This document shows, piece after piece, positions 47,622 through 60,022 of a stretch of 64,000 nt of DNA. The stretch covers positions 4,155,501-4,219,500 of the forward strand of contig CAMRHE010000166.1 in assembly GCA_947044405.1 (NCBI GenBank), written 5' to 3'. Source of the stretch: Leptodactylus fallax. Its lineage: Eukaryota; Chordata; Amphibia; Anura; Leptodactylidae. Position numbers and translations under genes: made by a program. Below the pieces are notes generated by a model that was not told the DNA's origin, ran no database searches, and saw nothing but the letters and a program-made list of their open reading frames with translations. Positions within the stretch are counted from its first letter, which is position 1. Every line of letters starts with the position of its first letter.

Positions 47622-48900
47622 AAAGCCTTGCTTAGCTTAATACCAAGTTGGTGAGGCTCTTACCTCATGTGAGGTCAACTGTACTCTTGAATTACGCTAA
47701 TTTTGCTTGGTAGGATCTGAGGAATCTGTTGGGGCTCCCCTATCTGGATTCTAAATATATGCTGATATGGGGGCACCCAGGGTTTTTTTTTGGGAGGGGG
47801 GGACAGGGGAGGGGATTTGCAACATGGAGCGAACAGGGGCTCTACCTTGCAAAGGATGTCATGCACTTGGAAGAGAAATGCTGGCTCCTGCCTGTTGGAT
47901 AATCAGTTTTTGCATACCCCAGATTCACTCCTTCTGTTATTCTAGATTTAGGGAGTTTCTAAGAAAGCCACCAATCAAACCTTATGTGGAATGATATGAC
48001 CTGTCTCACATAGGTTGACCATCTCTGTTCTTTACAGAGGCTTACGTGATTATTTGCTTAAATTAGATATAAGACATATGTTTAGGATATAGGAATGGTG
48101 GACTGGTGACCCAGATATGGGAATACCATATTGGACAGGTGAGCAATTATCCAGAAAAAGATCATAAACAAACGCTAGAGGGAGACCTATCTTAAATTGA
48201 CCCATTTTGTCTTCTATGACTTTTAATATCCCATCCTCTCCGTCTTTCCTGGACAGAATCACTGCCTTCACAAAATGTAATACCCCTTGACAAATCTATG
48301 GCATAGATTATGGGAGTTCCCTAAAACCAGAGGGGTCAGCAGCTGACCCCACTTTGATTTATACGATCTTGATGGTCGCTTTTGTAGTGTCTATTTGCCC
48401 AGTGTCTTGCAGGGGAAACTGGGAGTGGATATGGTAATCTCTCAATAGAAGATCCTACTGAGGATTAAATAAATACATGAAGAGAGACAAAAAGAGCTAG
48501 GAATGAAATGCTTGTTTACCACTTCAAAAACTTTCATTGAAATGCATTAATTCACTCAGGATACAGAGTCCATGATGAGAATATCTAGTATGCAACTTGG
48601 TATAATACTGAAAACTTATGAAGCACGGAGGGAGGGAGATGGGGGGTAGGGTAGGATTCAATAGGTGGTAGTAATAATTCGAGAGAGGGTGAGCCTCTCT
48701 CGAGGGTAAAATTTCTTATCCTAGGCTATCCTTCCTACTTTATTCTTCAGAACCTGACCACTCCATCTAGAAGTTACTCTGCACTCCATGCACTTATTAT
48801 CTGTATATTCATAGATACTGGCTGGTGACGGGTTCATACAGTTATATGACCTTATTTATTAAAAGATGGCTGGACCATTGTACCAAACAAGCCCTCTGAC
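47622..48900. other. No feature supported
   Basis: The GC and codon texture near 47690-48300 is slightly different from the flanks and could be a very old retroelement, but I found no motif to name it. Confidence 0.4.
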
Positions 48901-48904
48901 CTCT

Positions 48905-49085
48905 TGTGTCTCCCTATTTCCTCATAGATTCTAAGCTCTTGGGAGCAGCGTCCTCACTCCTATTGTTGGATATGTTAATTTCTTTGTCACATTGTAATAT
49001 CTAATACTGTCTGTTCATGTGTCCTCTGATATGTAAAGTTCTGCAGAATATGTTGGTGCCATATAAATAAAGTTATTATTAATAT
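48905..49085 (+). mobile_element. LINE/SINE 3' tail fragment
   Basis: CTCATAGATTCTAAGCTCTT matches the 3' UTR of the LINE at 23742, and GTAAAGTTCTGCAGAATATG..ATATAAATAAAG matches the 3' tail of the SINE at 24100-24157. It is a 3'-only retroposon remnant. Confidence 0.75.
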
Positions 49086-50411
49086 TTATTATGTACATGA
49101 CCAAATACTGGACTGAATGGAGAGCACTCAGATATGGGACATGATATAATACCATTGTAGTATTACTCAGACGCTCAGCTGTCAAACTATTGGATTACCA
49201 CAAAGTTCTGTTTTCTTTTTTGTTCTTTTTGATGTGTTTTATTGTGTGTCTTTTATTTTATTTGCTGGTATTGTGTGTCTCACATGTTGTTTATGCCATC
49301 TAAGTTTATTATACCATCTTCATCTTGTTTCTCAGTTATTTTAAAAATCCAATAAAAAGATGCTATAAAAAAACATTAAAAACTGGTCTTCCCGACCAGG
49401 GGGCAATGCAGTGAGTCTGCACTAGTTGTCTAATCAGTCAAAACTGTCCAATCATGTCAAACACTGATATTTTCAGCTGACGGTCAGCTGAAAATATCCA
49501 GCATGACTGATCTGCCATTGGCTGGTTTGTGGTATTTACATATCCAGTTATCAGCAAAAACGGCCAAAATCATATATTTCAGCTGACGAAAATGTAATCG
49601 GTATGGCCAGTTTCAATTCTGAAAGTCCACATTCTCTAGGGAAAACACCAGCTGATGCACAGTGCTGAGGCAGCAACAACTGTCTCAGCTATACCCCTTC
49701 ATCAGTGCTTTGTAGCCATAAGCTATGCAGTAGCTACAGAGTTATGACATCATCGCTGTTTTGCATGCATCACCAGAATTTAGGGGGAACTGGTGCAAGT
49801 CTCCAACATTATGGAGAATAAACAGGAGCTAGCAGGCAGGCTACAAGTACATCAGGAGGCAAAGCAATTACATCAGTGCTGTGTAGCCATAGCTTATAGC
49901 TACAGAGGACTGATAACCTGACTGAGGTGTGAGAGTGACCCCTGTCTCTATATGCCTGTGGATAGGTATTAGCAAAAGCACATCAGAAGAAATGTTTCTA
50001 ATAACCTAAATGTAAGTATTTACAAAGATGCAATCCTACCTCTTATACCTTATCCTGCCATTCCAATCCCTCGGAGGGCATCCTAGTAAACATGTCTACA
50101 CATATAAAATATATAAAATCATATATTGTGCAGTAGTTATCAGGGATACAAAAAGAAACATGCAGGGTTCAAACACATAGTGACTTATACCATAGAGAGT
50201 GTCTTCTTCTTATACAAGAACTAAAAAGACAACACTGTTGGAGACATAAATAGCAATTAAAGATAAGAACAGATTCTGTGCTTGTACTTCAGTCTAGTAC
50301 ATACATTATGTTATTTGAGCGAAATAATGGATAAATACTTTAAAAAGTAACTATAAAGTAATGGTTTCAGAAAATATTCCAAGTACAGTAATACAAAATA
50401 GGATTCTTCTA
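49086..50411. other. No gene seen
   Basis: The sequence holds short inverted pairs around TCAGCTGACGGTCAGCTGA (49472-49492) and CAGTGCTGTGTAGCCATAGC-type repeats (49690-49900), but no classifiable element. Confidence 0.45.
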
Positions 50412-50662
50412 TAGGCTTGTTCAGATCTAAACACAGGTGTTCGTTGTTCTGGTCTGTCTGTCGGGGGAGAAGAACAACAGACACACAGTCCGCTAAAACA
50501 GGGGACACTAACAGCAACCGATGGACCACATTGACTATAATAGGATCTGTCCGGTGTCCGTTGTTTTAAAATGAAATCACTGGATGAAAGTCAAATTTGC
50601 AGCAATTTATCGTCTGGAAATTTTCTGTCACTGCAACTGACGCAGATGTGAACCCAGCCTTA
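50412..50662 (+). mobile_element. MITE, TTCACATCTGCG family (copy 3)
   Basis: It runs from TAGGCTTGTTCAGATCT to ACGCAGATGTGAACCCAGCC. It shares the GACTATAATAGGATCTGTC core with the copies at 25189 and 32114. Confidence 0.7.
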
Positions 50663-50905
50663 GAATGTATATCCCATCCACACATTGCAGAAAAAAAATC
50701 TCCAGCGGAAAAGCTGTGATTTCAAAAACGCTAGCACTTTTGGAAATCGCAGCATGTCAATTATACCTACGGAAATGCTGGTGGTTTCCATATAGGTATA
50801 ATAAGAGCAGAAAGTCCACAGAGGAAAACTCCGAGGAAAAAACGACAATGTGCTTCTGCTGTGGTCTTTTCTGCGGCGATTCGCTGCGTGGGGCCTTAGC
50901 CTAAA
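50662..50905. mobile_element. MITE, GGCCCCACAT palindromic family (copy 3)
   Basis: The right end GCTGCGTGGGGCCTTAGCCT is intact. The internal ATACCTACGGAAATGCTGGT and CAGAAAGTCCACAG blocks match copy 2. The left end has merged with the preceding MITE. Confidence 0.7.
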
Positions 50906-50946
50906 GGGTTTTTTTGGGCAATCGATGCTGATGACCTATCCTTGGG

Positions 50947-51857
50947 ATAGGGCCGTTTTAACACATTGGTAGGCCCATTGTAAAGGCTTCATAAGTGTGC
51001 CCCCCCATCACCACCACTTAGAAATACCTGACCTGCACAAATTATAATGTCCCCTCAATGGCCCCCACATAGTATAATGCCTCCCTAGTGGCCCCATACA
51101 GTATAATGTCTCTCAGAGGCTCAGTGACCTCCCACCTTTCAAAGGACAGAAAGGGGGATAGAATGTGCCATGCGCTGTGTGTGCTGTGGCAAATTTAGCC
51201 CCACCCACTTCCACTTTGATTCTACCCATTCATATATTTTTGTGCCTCCACACAGTATAATGCCCCTAAAGTCACCCTAACATAGTATGTCCCCATATTA
51301 TAATGTCCCTTCCAGTTTCCCTCACAGCATAATGTCCTGTCCATCTGCCCCCACAGCATAATGTCCCCCTTCAAGTGCATCCACAGTTTAATGTCCCCCC
51401 TTCCAGCTACTCCCCCAGCTTAATGTCCACCTCCAGCTGCCATACAGTATAATTTCCCCCTCCAGCTACCCCAACTGTTTAATGTCGCCCTCCAGCTGCC
51501 CCCCCAGTTTAAAGTCCCCTTTCAGTTGCCACCTCTTTAATGTCCCCCTGCAGTTGTCCCCACAATATTATGTCACCTCTCCTCACTCTCCTCCTGTCTC
51601 TGGTCTGGAGTCTTCAGGGAGTTGCAGACACGATGTAAGTGAAGTCATGACATCGGGTCTGCAGCTCCCGGAGCAGAGACAGGATGAATGGTGAAGCAGG
51701 GAGCGGACCATGAGCTTCACCATTGTCTTCAACTCATCTGCGTTTTGAGGACGCTGATGAGTTGAAGTTGGGGCAGCCTGAATCCACTTGCACCCACTGT
51801 CCCGAGGGGGCCCAGGGGCAAGTGCCCCATTGGCCCTATGGTTAAATCGGCCTTGTA
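50947..51857. mobile_element. MITE with GGCCGWTTTAAC ends enclosing a minisatellite
   Basis: The left end GGGCCGTTTTAACACATTGG is mirrored by the right end CCATTGGCCCTATGGTTAAATCGGCC region. The interior 51041-51570 is a degenerate minisatellite of ~30-bp C-rich units (CCCCCACAGTATAATGTCCC type). A non-coding GC-richer arm follows it. Confidence 0.65.
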
Positions 51858-51998
51858 TTTTCTGCACTCCTATTGAAATTATTGAAATGGGGGCGCATGT
51901 TCTGTGTCCACCGCTACATTCTGAATGGGAGTAAAACAACCCCATTCTTGGGATTGCTGAGGGTCTCAACGGTCAGACCTCCACTGATCCAATAGATA

Positions 51999-53422
51999 CA
52001 GTCATATGAAAAAGTTTGGGCACCCCTATTAATCTTAATCATTTTTAGTTCTAAATATTTGGGTGTTTGCAACAGCCATTTCAATTTGATATATCTAATA
52101 ACTGATGGACACAGTAATATTTCAGGATTGAAATGAGGTTTATTGTACTAACAGAAAATGTGCAATATGCATTAAACCAAAATTTGACTGGTGCAAAAGT
52201 ATGGGCACCTCAACAGAAAAGTGACATTAATATTTAGTAGATCCTCCTTTTGCCAAAATAACAGCCTCTAGTCGCTTCCTGTAGCTTTTAATCAGTTCCT
52301 GGATCCTGGATGAAGGTATTTTTGACCATTCCTCTTTACAAAACAATTCCAGTTCAGTTAAGTTTGATGGTCGCCGAGCATGGACAGCCCGCTTCAAATT
52401 ATCCCACAGATGTTCAATGATATTCAGGTCTGGGGACTGGGATGGCCATTCCATAACATTGTAATTGTTCCTCTGCATGAATGCCTGAGTAGATTTGGAG
52501 CTGTGTTTTTTTGACGCCATGCATAACACCTTTTTGTATGACCAAACAACTCAATCTTTGTTTCATCAGTCCACAGGACCTTCTTCCAAAATGAAGCTGG
52601 CTTGTCCAAATGTGCTTTTGCATACCTCAGGCGACTCTGTTTGTGGCGTGCTTTCAGAAACAGCTTCTTTCGCATCACTCTCCCATACAGCTTCTCCTTG
52701 TGCAAAGTGTGCTGTATTGTTGACCGATGCACAGTGACACCATCTGCAGCAAGATGATGCTGCAGCTCTTTGGAGGTGGTCTGTGGATTGTCCTTGACTG
52801 TTCTCACCATTCTTCTTCCCTGCCTTTCTGATATTTTTCTTGGCCTGCCACTTCTGGGCTTAACAAGAACTGTCCCTGTGGTCTTCCATTTCCTTACTAT
52901 GTTCCTCACAGTGGAAACTGACAGGTTAAATCTCTGAGACAACTTTTTGTATCCTTCCCCTGAACAACTATGTTGAACAATCTTTGTTTTCAGATCATTT
53001 GAGAGTTGTTTTGAGGAGCCCATGATGCCACTCTTCAGAGGAGATTCAAATAGGAGAACAACTTGCAATTGGCCACCTTAAATACCTTTTCTCATGATTG
53101 GATACACCTGGCTATGAAGTTCAAAGCTCAGTGAGGTTACAAAACCAATTTTGTGCTTCAGTATGTCAGTAAAAAGTAGTTAGGAGTATTCAAATCAATA
53201 AAATGATAAGGGTATCCAAATTTTTGCACCGGTCAAATTTTGGTTTAATGCATATTGCACATTTTCTGTTAGTACAATAAACCTCATTTCAATCCTGAAA
53301 TATTACTGTGTCCATCAGTTATTAGATATATCAAATTGAAATTGCTGTTGCAAACACCCAAATATTTAGAACTAAAAAATGATTAAGATTAATAGGGGTG
53401 CCCAAACTTTTTCATATGACTG
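51999..53422 (-). mobile_element. Tc1-like transposon (CAGTCATATGAAAAAGTTTG ends), internally deleted
   Basis: A 1.42-kb element between TA sites at 51997-51998 and 53423-53424. Inverted ends of about 200 bp are well preserved (CATATGAAAAAGTTTGGGCA; inner blocks with CAGAAAATGTGCAATATGCA on both sides). The transposase on the minus strand has lost its centre, so the copy is non-autonomous but has usable ends. Confidence 0.94.
52227..53023 (-). pseudogene. Tc1 transposase pseudogene (52-kb copy), second catalytic Asp deleted
   Basis: The likely start MGSSKQLSNDLKTKI gives a complete N-terminal half: first HTH, the SGRPRK AT-hook-like motif, second HTH, RRKL/KK basic region and [13 protein letters not shown] with the first Asp. 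After WRQKNTA the sequence jumps into SKSTQAFMQRNNYNVMEWPS. About 70-80 codons are gone, including the glycine box and the QDND block with the second Asp, and there is a frame change. The end is normal: SPDLNIIEHLW (Glu) to AKGGSTKY. The N-terminal DNA-binding part could still be expressed as a truncated protein; there is no evidence that it is. Confidence 0.93.
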
Positions 53423-54039
53423 TATTGTCAGGAAGTCCAGAAAGTTGTCTGTTCTTATGAACACAGTTTTATCTAACATATTTCCAATTCTGAGAACCTC
53501 GGGAAATACTTACATGAATATTTATGAATGGTGGAACTTGTAAGCATCATGTTCTATAAACTTTACTTTTATAAACATTTACTCTGGGTTTAATGCTCAT
53601 TTAAGTCCATAATGGAGACCTAATTTTAGCAGTTGTTTTTAGAAATATAATAAGTTCTTTATCATGTTCCATTTATCAAGTAATAAAACACAGAATGATG
53701 TATGGGTTCTAAAATTGGAGCAAGCTTCAATTGTGGGAGACCAGAGGACTCTGAGTCCTAACATTACCAAGTCTCCCAGAAGCCTATTCACCCATTATGA
53801 GGAAGGGATGTGATACATCTCAGGAATGCAGATAGGCAGAGATACTTCAGCATCGGTTTGTTCACATGGTCATTGTTTTGAAGGTCATCTGTGTTTATGT
53901 TACTTGGCACAATCAGCCTCAAAATGCACTTACATTTTATTAGTCAGTTTTCTTCCTTATGTGCTGTGGAATTTGTTCACCCCTCAAGCAGTATGTTCTA
54001 TTTCATAACGTACCATGACATTCCTTACATGTATTTATG

Positions 54040-54510
54040 CGAAATGGAGCAAAAAGGGTAAATTCACATGCAGCTGTTTCAAACATTTTTGTGATTGAAA
54101 ATCAGTTCCATTAATCTGAATAAAATTATTTTAGTGGGAAGCATGTGGATTTCTGAAAGTCCAAGACCTCATGCAAACGGCTGTGTGATGACTAATTTTT
54201 TTTAATGGCAGTAACATGGCCATTTTCAAAACAATGGGTCTATCAAAAAAGATTTGTATCCAAGTGATGGACACTAAAAATGGATCAGTGGGTTAGGTCC
54301 AAAAACAGATCAATGAAGTTCACCTGTTTTGTTTTTTTTTTTAGGGAGAGAAAAATTGATGACAAACGGATATCAAGCGGAAGTTAAAAATGGTCAGGCA
54401 GCTAGGAAATGGACAAAGAATATGGATGGAAAACAGCTATTAAAATCAAATTTTGTCAGTCATTTTTAACTGTCCATTCCTACAATGTTCATGTGCATGT
54501 AACCTTAATC
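54040..54510. mobile_element. MITE-like repeat, poorly bounded
   Basis: AATTCACATGCAGCTG at the left and TTCATGTGCATGTAACCTTA at the right form rough inverted ends. The interior CCTCATGCAAACGGCTGTGTGATG resembles subterminal parts of other short elements here (near 59752 and 56072). Confidence 0.45.
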
Positions 54511-54550
54511 AGATGAATGGGACGGTCATGAAAATTTCTGCAACACGCCC

Positions 54551-55262
54551 TAAAGGTTGAGGCCCCACATTGCGGAAACGCTGTATTTTTTGTTGCAGAT
54601 TTTGCTGCGTTTTTTTGAGCCAAACCTAGTAGTGGCTACAGAAGGAATGGGAAATATCTATGAAGCTCTTATACGTCTCCTTGTGCTTAAAGGGGTTGGC
54701 CACTTTCAGACCAATATTGAGAGACAAATGTTATTGTTTGTATAATTAAAAGCTGTACAACTTTCCAATATACTTTCTGTACAAATTCCTCACAGTTGTC
54801 CAGATCTCTGCTTGCTATCATTCATTCTGCTTACCCCTGGAGGATGAAATTCTGACTATGGTCATGTGATATACAGTTCACGTTCATCTGATGAACACCC
54901 AGGTGCTGCTCGTTAATAGCACAGCACAGTAATCAGACATCTGCCTGGTAATGAGCTGTGCACCTGGTGTTCATCACATGACCGTGGACTGTATATCACA
55001 TGACCATGGTCAAACTTTATCCACTAGAAGTAACAGAATGAATGACAGCAAGCAGAGATCTAGAAAACTGTGAGGAATAGATACAGAAAGTATATTGGGA
55101 AATTGTACAACTTTTCATTACATAAACAATAACATTTGTCTCTCAGTATTGGTCTAAAAGTGGTCAACCCCTTTAATCCACTCCTGGCTTTGGCTCAAAA
55201 AATGCAGTAAAATCTGCAACAAAAAAAGCAGCTTTTCCACAATGTGGCGCCTCAGCCTAAGG
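54551..55262. mobile_element. Palindromic MITE, GAGGCCCCACATTGCGGAAA ends, hosting a second MITE
   Basis: The left arm runs GAGGCCCCACATTGCGGAAA..TTTGCTGCGTTTTTTTGAGC. The right arm mirrors it (TTTGGCTCAAAAAATGCAGT..CCACAATGTGGCGCCTC). The element's own DNA is 54551-54690 and 55173-55262; a TTAA MITE occupies the centre. Confidence 0.8.
54691..55172. mobile_element. TTAA-flanked palindromic MITE (AGGGGTTGGCCACTTTCAGA ends)
   Basis: TTAA at 54687-54690 and 55173-55176. The two halves are inverted copies over most of the 482 bp (AGACCAATATTGAGAGACAA / TTGTCTCTCAGTATTGGTCT; TCATTCTGCTTAC / GTAACAGAATGA; CATGTGATATACAGT / ACTGTATATCACATG). It is able to form a very long hairpin and is non-coding. 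Confidence 0.85.
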
Positions 55263-56100
55263 GTGTATTCACAAAGTACAGTTGGGGACATTTAAAACTG
55301 GATAAAAACTGCACTGGAAAAAACCCTACTGGTAAAACACATTTATTTAATATATTTCACCTTTTAAATTAAGAAACGTCACTAAAAACAGCATCAAAAC
55401 TGCTTGTAGGTAATTTTTTTTAACTGTACCAAGGTTCACCATGTGAAGGCGCTAAAGATGGGTGAACCCCAGAAGATTTGTTTTGCAAACTGCTCAGCGT
55501 GCCCATGTCACCACTGGGGCTCAATCACAAGACTCATTGGTGGTCCCGGCGCATGAATTCAGAGAAGAGCACCAAAAGCCACGAGTTGGAAGATGCAGAG
55601 CACTAGATGACGCGAGGAGGCCCAGAAGAGGTAACGGAAGGTGAGTATGAATGTTTTTTTATTTTTGTCAGCTCCCCTTGGCCTCCTGCTATTATATTCG
55701 GGGGCCTGAAGATACCTCCAGAATATAATAATTTACCAGCGACAGCCATTGTAGTTCATCCGAGATTAACTAAATTTGTGGCACGGACACACAGTCGCAA
55801 GAATTGCAGTCATGGGACGGTAATTTTGTCTGCAATTTCGGATAAAAACTTCGGTCGTGTGCATGAGGCCTTACATAACATCTTTCATACAACTGAAAGG
55901 GAGGGTCTTGTCAATGACAAATGATCTACACAAACCTCCCCATTCTGGGTAAGCTTGGGATAGAGAGGAAAGACCAGGGACAGCCAGGTGGGATGTCAAG
56001 CAGAGGTAGGAACAGGACAATGAAATGGTAATCCATAACTCAGATTTCCACACTGATGACTGGGGCAGATTAAGGCCTCATGCACACAACCGAGGGGTGG
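55263..56100. repeat. Repeat-derived segment with mirrored edges
   Basis: GTCGTGTGCATGAGGCCTTA at 55854-55873 and its mirror TTAAGGCCTCATGCACACAA at 56072-56091 are termini of a common short-element family. The interval upstream contains a GC-rich body with GGTGAGTATGAATG and a T-rich stretch. Complete boundaries are unclear. Confidence 0.5.
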
Positions 56101-58545
56101 CCAATTTTATAGTGGAATGCACTCAGATGACATTTGGATGTCATTCTACTGTCTAATGTCCCCCAAGATAGGACCTGCTCTATAATCATCTGAACGGAGC
56201 ATTACAATTTGGTGCAGTTTGGGGCATTTAGGCATATTCTGACAACTAGTTTGGGATACAACACATACAATAGTCTAAAGATGTATAGGAAGCAGGGGCA
56301 AAATGTGCATTGGGGCTGGAGGTGGAGGTCGCAGAACACCCGGGTATTTATTTATTGTTTGTTTATATCTTTATATGTGTTGGAACTATTGTTGTATTAC
56401 ATAGTGACTGACTATGTCAGCAATTACCATTGTGATATTGGCACAGCCTTTGTATACTAAAGAACCTGATACCTTATCCTGTTACTTATGCTATCCTTGC
56501 TGGCATATTCCATATATGGATATGGCCATTATCTGTATCCCATTTGTATATGAATTCCTATTTAGTTATGTATGTGTTATCTGTTAACGTAACTCATAAT
56601 TTCATTATTTATTGGGATAATATTCTGTATGTATATTATTTATGGTTATGAATTTACATTTGTATTTGACCTGGTGTTGCTGCAACCTCTACACCCTTTT
56701 CTTTATTGACTCTTTCGCCAGATTGGTTTACTAATAAATTATGAATTTATGATAACAATGACTGGATATGATTTATTATAATTTGGGTGGGGATACTCAT
56801 TATAGATTTTTATAGGTAACCTATCAGTATAATTGATAGTGGATGGAAACATAGGTTTACTACTGTAAAATCTAAAAAAGTTGTTCCTGACATACTATAT
56901 GTTTGGTCTCCTTCTTATTTACATGCTGTACATTTGGCAAGATAGGGGTAGGCAAGTAGGGGTAGGATGAATGTGGGATCAGATTACACACAATTCTAAC
57001 AACCCACCTATAAGCATACAGGGAACCATTCAAATACTGAGGTTTGTACCGCACCATAGTATTTCCATATATGCTTATAGATTTGTCGTACACAATGTGT
57101 TAAAGTGCCCAGGGATTGAGATGCATTGGTCTGCACAGGAGCTAGACCTTTGCACAGGAGCTAGACAAGACTATTTGCAAGGTTGCTTTGTTTTTTATTC
57201 ATTATATCCATACAATAAAGTTGTTCTGAAGGTGACTAAAGGATATACTTACTATCCATACAAGAGTACCTGTGTGCTTTGTTTGTCATTAAAACACTTT
57301 ATGATACCTAAATGTATATGTATAATGAATTATTCATTATGTAAAATATTATAATTTCAAAGTTCTGTTTTCATTTATGTGATAGGAATAATCTCCCCTT
57401 AGCCAGGAACCTGCAGCTCTGCAAATGTTACCTAATGCTGCCAGGGGAAACAACACATGTGAAGTACAGATTTGGAAAAAAAAAAAGTCTAATTGTCTTG
57501 TAATAGAAGTGTTTAGTAAGGTAGGTCATATCAACATTCAGAAATGCAAATTAGCCAATTAAAAGTTTTCTATAACTGTTATATCTCCACATAAACCACA
57601 ATTAATAAAAGAGGAAATACTGGGCGCCTGAAAAGAGCTTTATCAAGTCAATAAACATTTCCTACTGTGCACATACATAGCTCTTGGCAGTACTTCTGTG
57701 TTACGATTTTCTAACCTTCTCAAAGGAAGGACACAAACATTTGTGACTTCATCCCCTGTGCATTCACCAAGTGACCTCTCTGTTAATTGTTAAGTCTTCA
57801 GACAGATGTTTAGCTCCCATTTACACAGGAGCTAAATGTGAGGAAGGTAAAGAAGACACAAATTGCACACAAATCATTCTAGGTCTTTAAACAGTTTACA
57901 TTTGCTGGCTACTCGATCTTACACAGTGGTTAATGTTTACATGGCAGGTTCACCCAAATTCACCTCCCTACTAACCACAAGACCATTTTCTGTTTTTATG
58001 TCAGGCTATTACAACATCACATGGAAGACACTATTCCATTTAAGTTGAAGCCACAAACTTTTCTAAATGTGACTGCATTTTATACTGTTTTTACAGTGAG
58101 GACCATCTCTAGCCAGGTTGTTATATGCTTCTCTCAATACGCAGAACCATATTAAATCACCAGACGCTGTGTACTGCTGAGATGCAGGCAGCTACACCTG
58201 GACTGGACATTTTGACCTTGTATACACTCATCTGGGGGTTTAGTTTAGGTTATGGTGTTCTCAGAATGGTTGTCTTTTCAATATACATTAAAAGGTACAA
58301 TCTCTTTGAAAATAATAATGCCCGAATACAATATGAGACTTCAAGACATGGTTTACACATTGAGGTTTTACAACAAATCATTTCAGCACTTATCTATTTG
58401 TCTGTTAAGCCCCCATCAGGTGTAATATAGCAAAGGTCAAATCCATAAATCCACTGTCTGTACGCTGTACTAAAAAGTTGATCAGTGTGGGGCACAGGTG
58501 TCAGGCTCTTATCAATCTCAACTTAATGACCTATCTAAAGGTCCA
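56101..58545. other. No gene seen
   Basis: The only structures are a small inverted pair (ACCTATAAGCATA near 57004 and TATGCTTATAGAT near 57072) and a doubled GCACAGGAGCTAGAC at 57132-57166. Open frames at 56971-57354 and 58125-58430 lack motifs. Confidence 0.5.
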
Positions 58546-58548
58546 CTG

Positions 58549-58995
58549 AAGGGGCAATAAATGTGTGTGTGTGCAGGGGGTGACGGAATTATACGGTGTT
58601 ACGGTACTACTGAGAGAGCATTATACTATGTGAAGGTCACTGAGGGGGCAATTTACTGAGTAGAAATCAATGACAGGTGTTATACAGTGTTAGAGGCACA
58701 AATGGGGCATATACTGTGGGGGGGGGCATAAAGGTACTAGGTGGTGTCAAAGCAATATACTGTATATGGGTGGACTGCTGAAGGGGCATTATATGTGGTG
58801 GCACTGTGGGAGCATTACACTGTGTGGGGGTGAAGTGACGGCATTATACTATGAGCATTATATTATGTGAAGGCCATTGAGGGGGCAATTTACTGTGTAG
58901 GAACTACTGAGGGGGTATTATGCTGTGTGGAAGGCACAAAGGAAGCATATACTGTGTGGGGCACAAAGGGACTAGGTGGTGTCAAATGGGGCATA
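58549..58995. repeat. Degenerate minisatellite (CTGAGGGGGCATTATACTGT units)
   Basis: About a dozen imperfect ~30-40 bp units. The motif is the reverse complement of the units in the minisatellite at 51041-51570, so the two arrays come from the same repeat family in opposite orientations. Confidence 0.75.
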
Positions 58996-59751
58996 GGCAT
59001 CCTTAAAGGCTTGGCTTAAGACAAATAAATTTGTTACTACACCATGTTAAGCCACGTCTCCAAAACACTTCCCACTCTTGTTTTTACCCTGTCTGAAAAA
59101 GGTATCCTTAGTCATACTTGGACAACATTTTTACTATGAGCACAGTTACTTCCAAGGGAACATGGACTATATTAATGGGTGAACTCAGGGTCAGTTTGAA
59201 GGACTATAAATGAGGTTTTATAAATAAAGTCTCTGCTGATTCCTAAAAGGCTTCACTGATTAAAATACTGGAGTAATATGTAAACATACCATCACGTAAT
59301 TCATAGAATAACCTGCTTGGATTTTTTTCTGAAACTGTAGCCATGTGAAAATTATAGAGACTGGGTTTACTTTAGGTACAGAAATCTGCAAATAAAGCAG
59401 GAGGAATGCTTACAGGTGTGATCATTAGGCCTTTTGGACTGGACCAGGTGCAACAATGGAAGGGAGCACCAGCAGCAGGGAGAGTCAGAAACCGCATAGT
59501 GTGAACTAGAGGCAAGCCGGTGACAGCGTTTGTTAGGTGAGAGAGCAAGACAACGGGCAAAGACTGTTACAGGTATACTACTTACTGGGCACAGTTATTT
59601 CCAAGGCTACTGTATGTGACAATAATTACTGTATTAGCGATTGGCGAACCTTGCAAGATTAGTCATGCGAAAAACCCAGCATGAAATGAATTGGTTCACT
59701 TATTCCTAGACATTATCTTGTGTAGTATTAATATTTTTAGGAGGCTCTCTA

Positions 59752-60020
59752 TTAGGCCTTATTCACATAGGCTGTGCCATTTTTCACAGACCTAATGTCT
59801 GTGAAAAAAAGGCCATGTTTGAACGTTTAAGTCTACGGATGGCACTTATTCACATGGCAATGAGTAATATCCATGAGAATATCAATTTTTGACACAGTCG
59901 ATTCCATGGATTTCAATGGGTCTTCACATGGCACTATCAACGTACAATGGTAGTACAGCGGCCAAAGATAGTGCTTGGACTTATTCATATGACAGTGAAA
60001 AACAAATGTCTGATGGCCGT
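59752..60020. mobile_element. MITE, left part (right part at 62690-62763)
   Basis: It starts TTAGGCCTTATTCACATAGG. The expected opposite terminus (CACTTGTGAATAAGTCTTTAG) is found only at 62743-62763, beyond the Penelope-like element, whose sequence begins near 60020. The MITE was therefore split by that insertion. Confidence 0.6.
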
Positions 60021-60022
60021 TT

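Noticed and set aside
47690..48440. Possible old LINE fragment
   Set aside because: Texture is suggestive but I could not find any conserved RT or endonuclease block.
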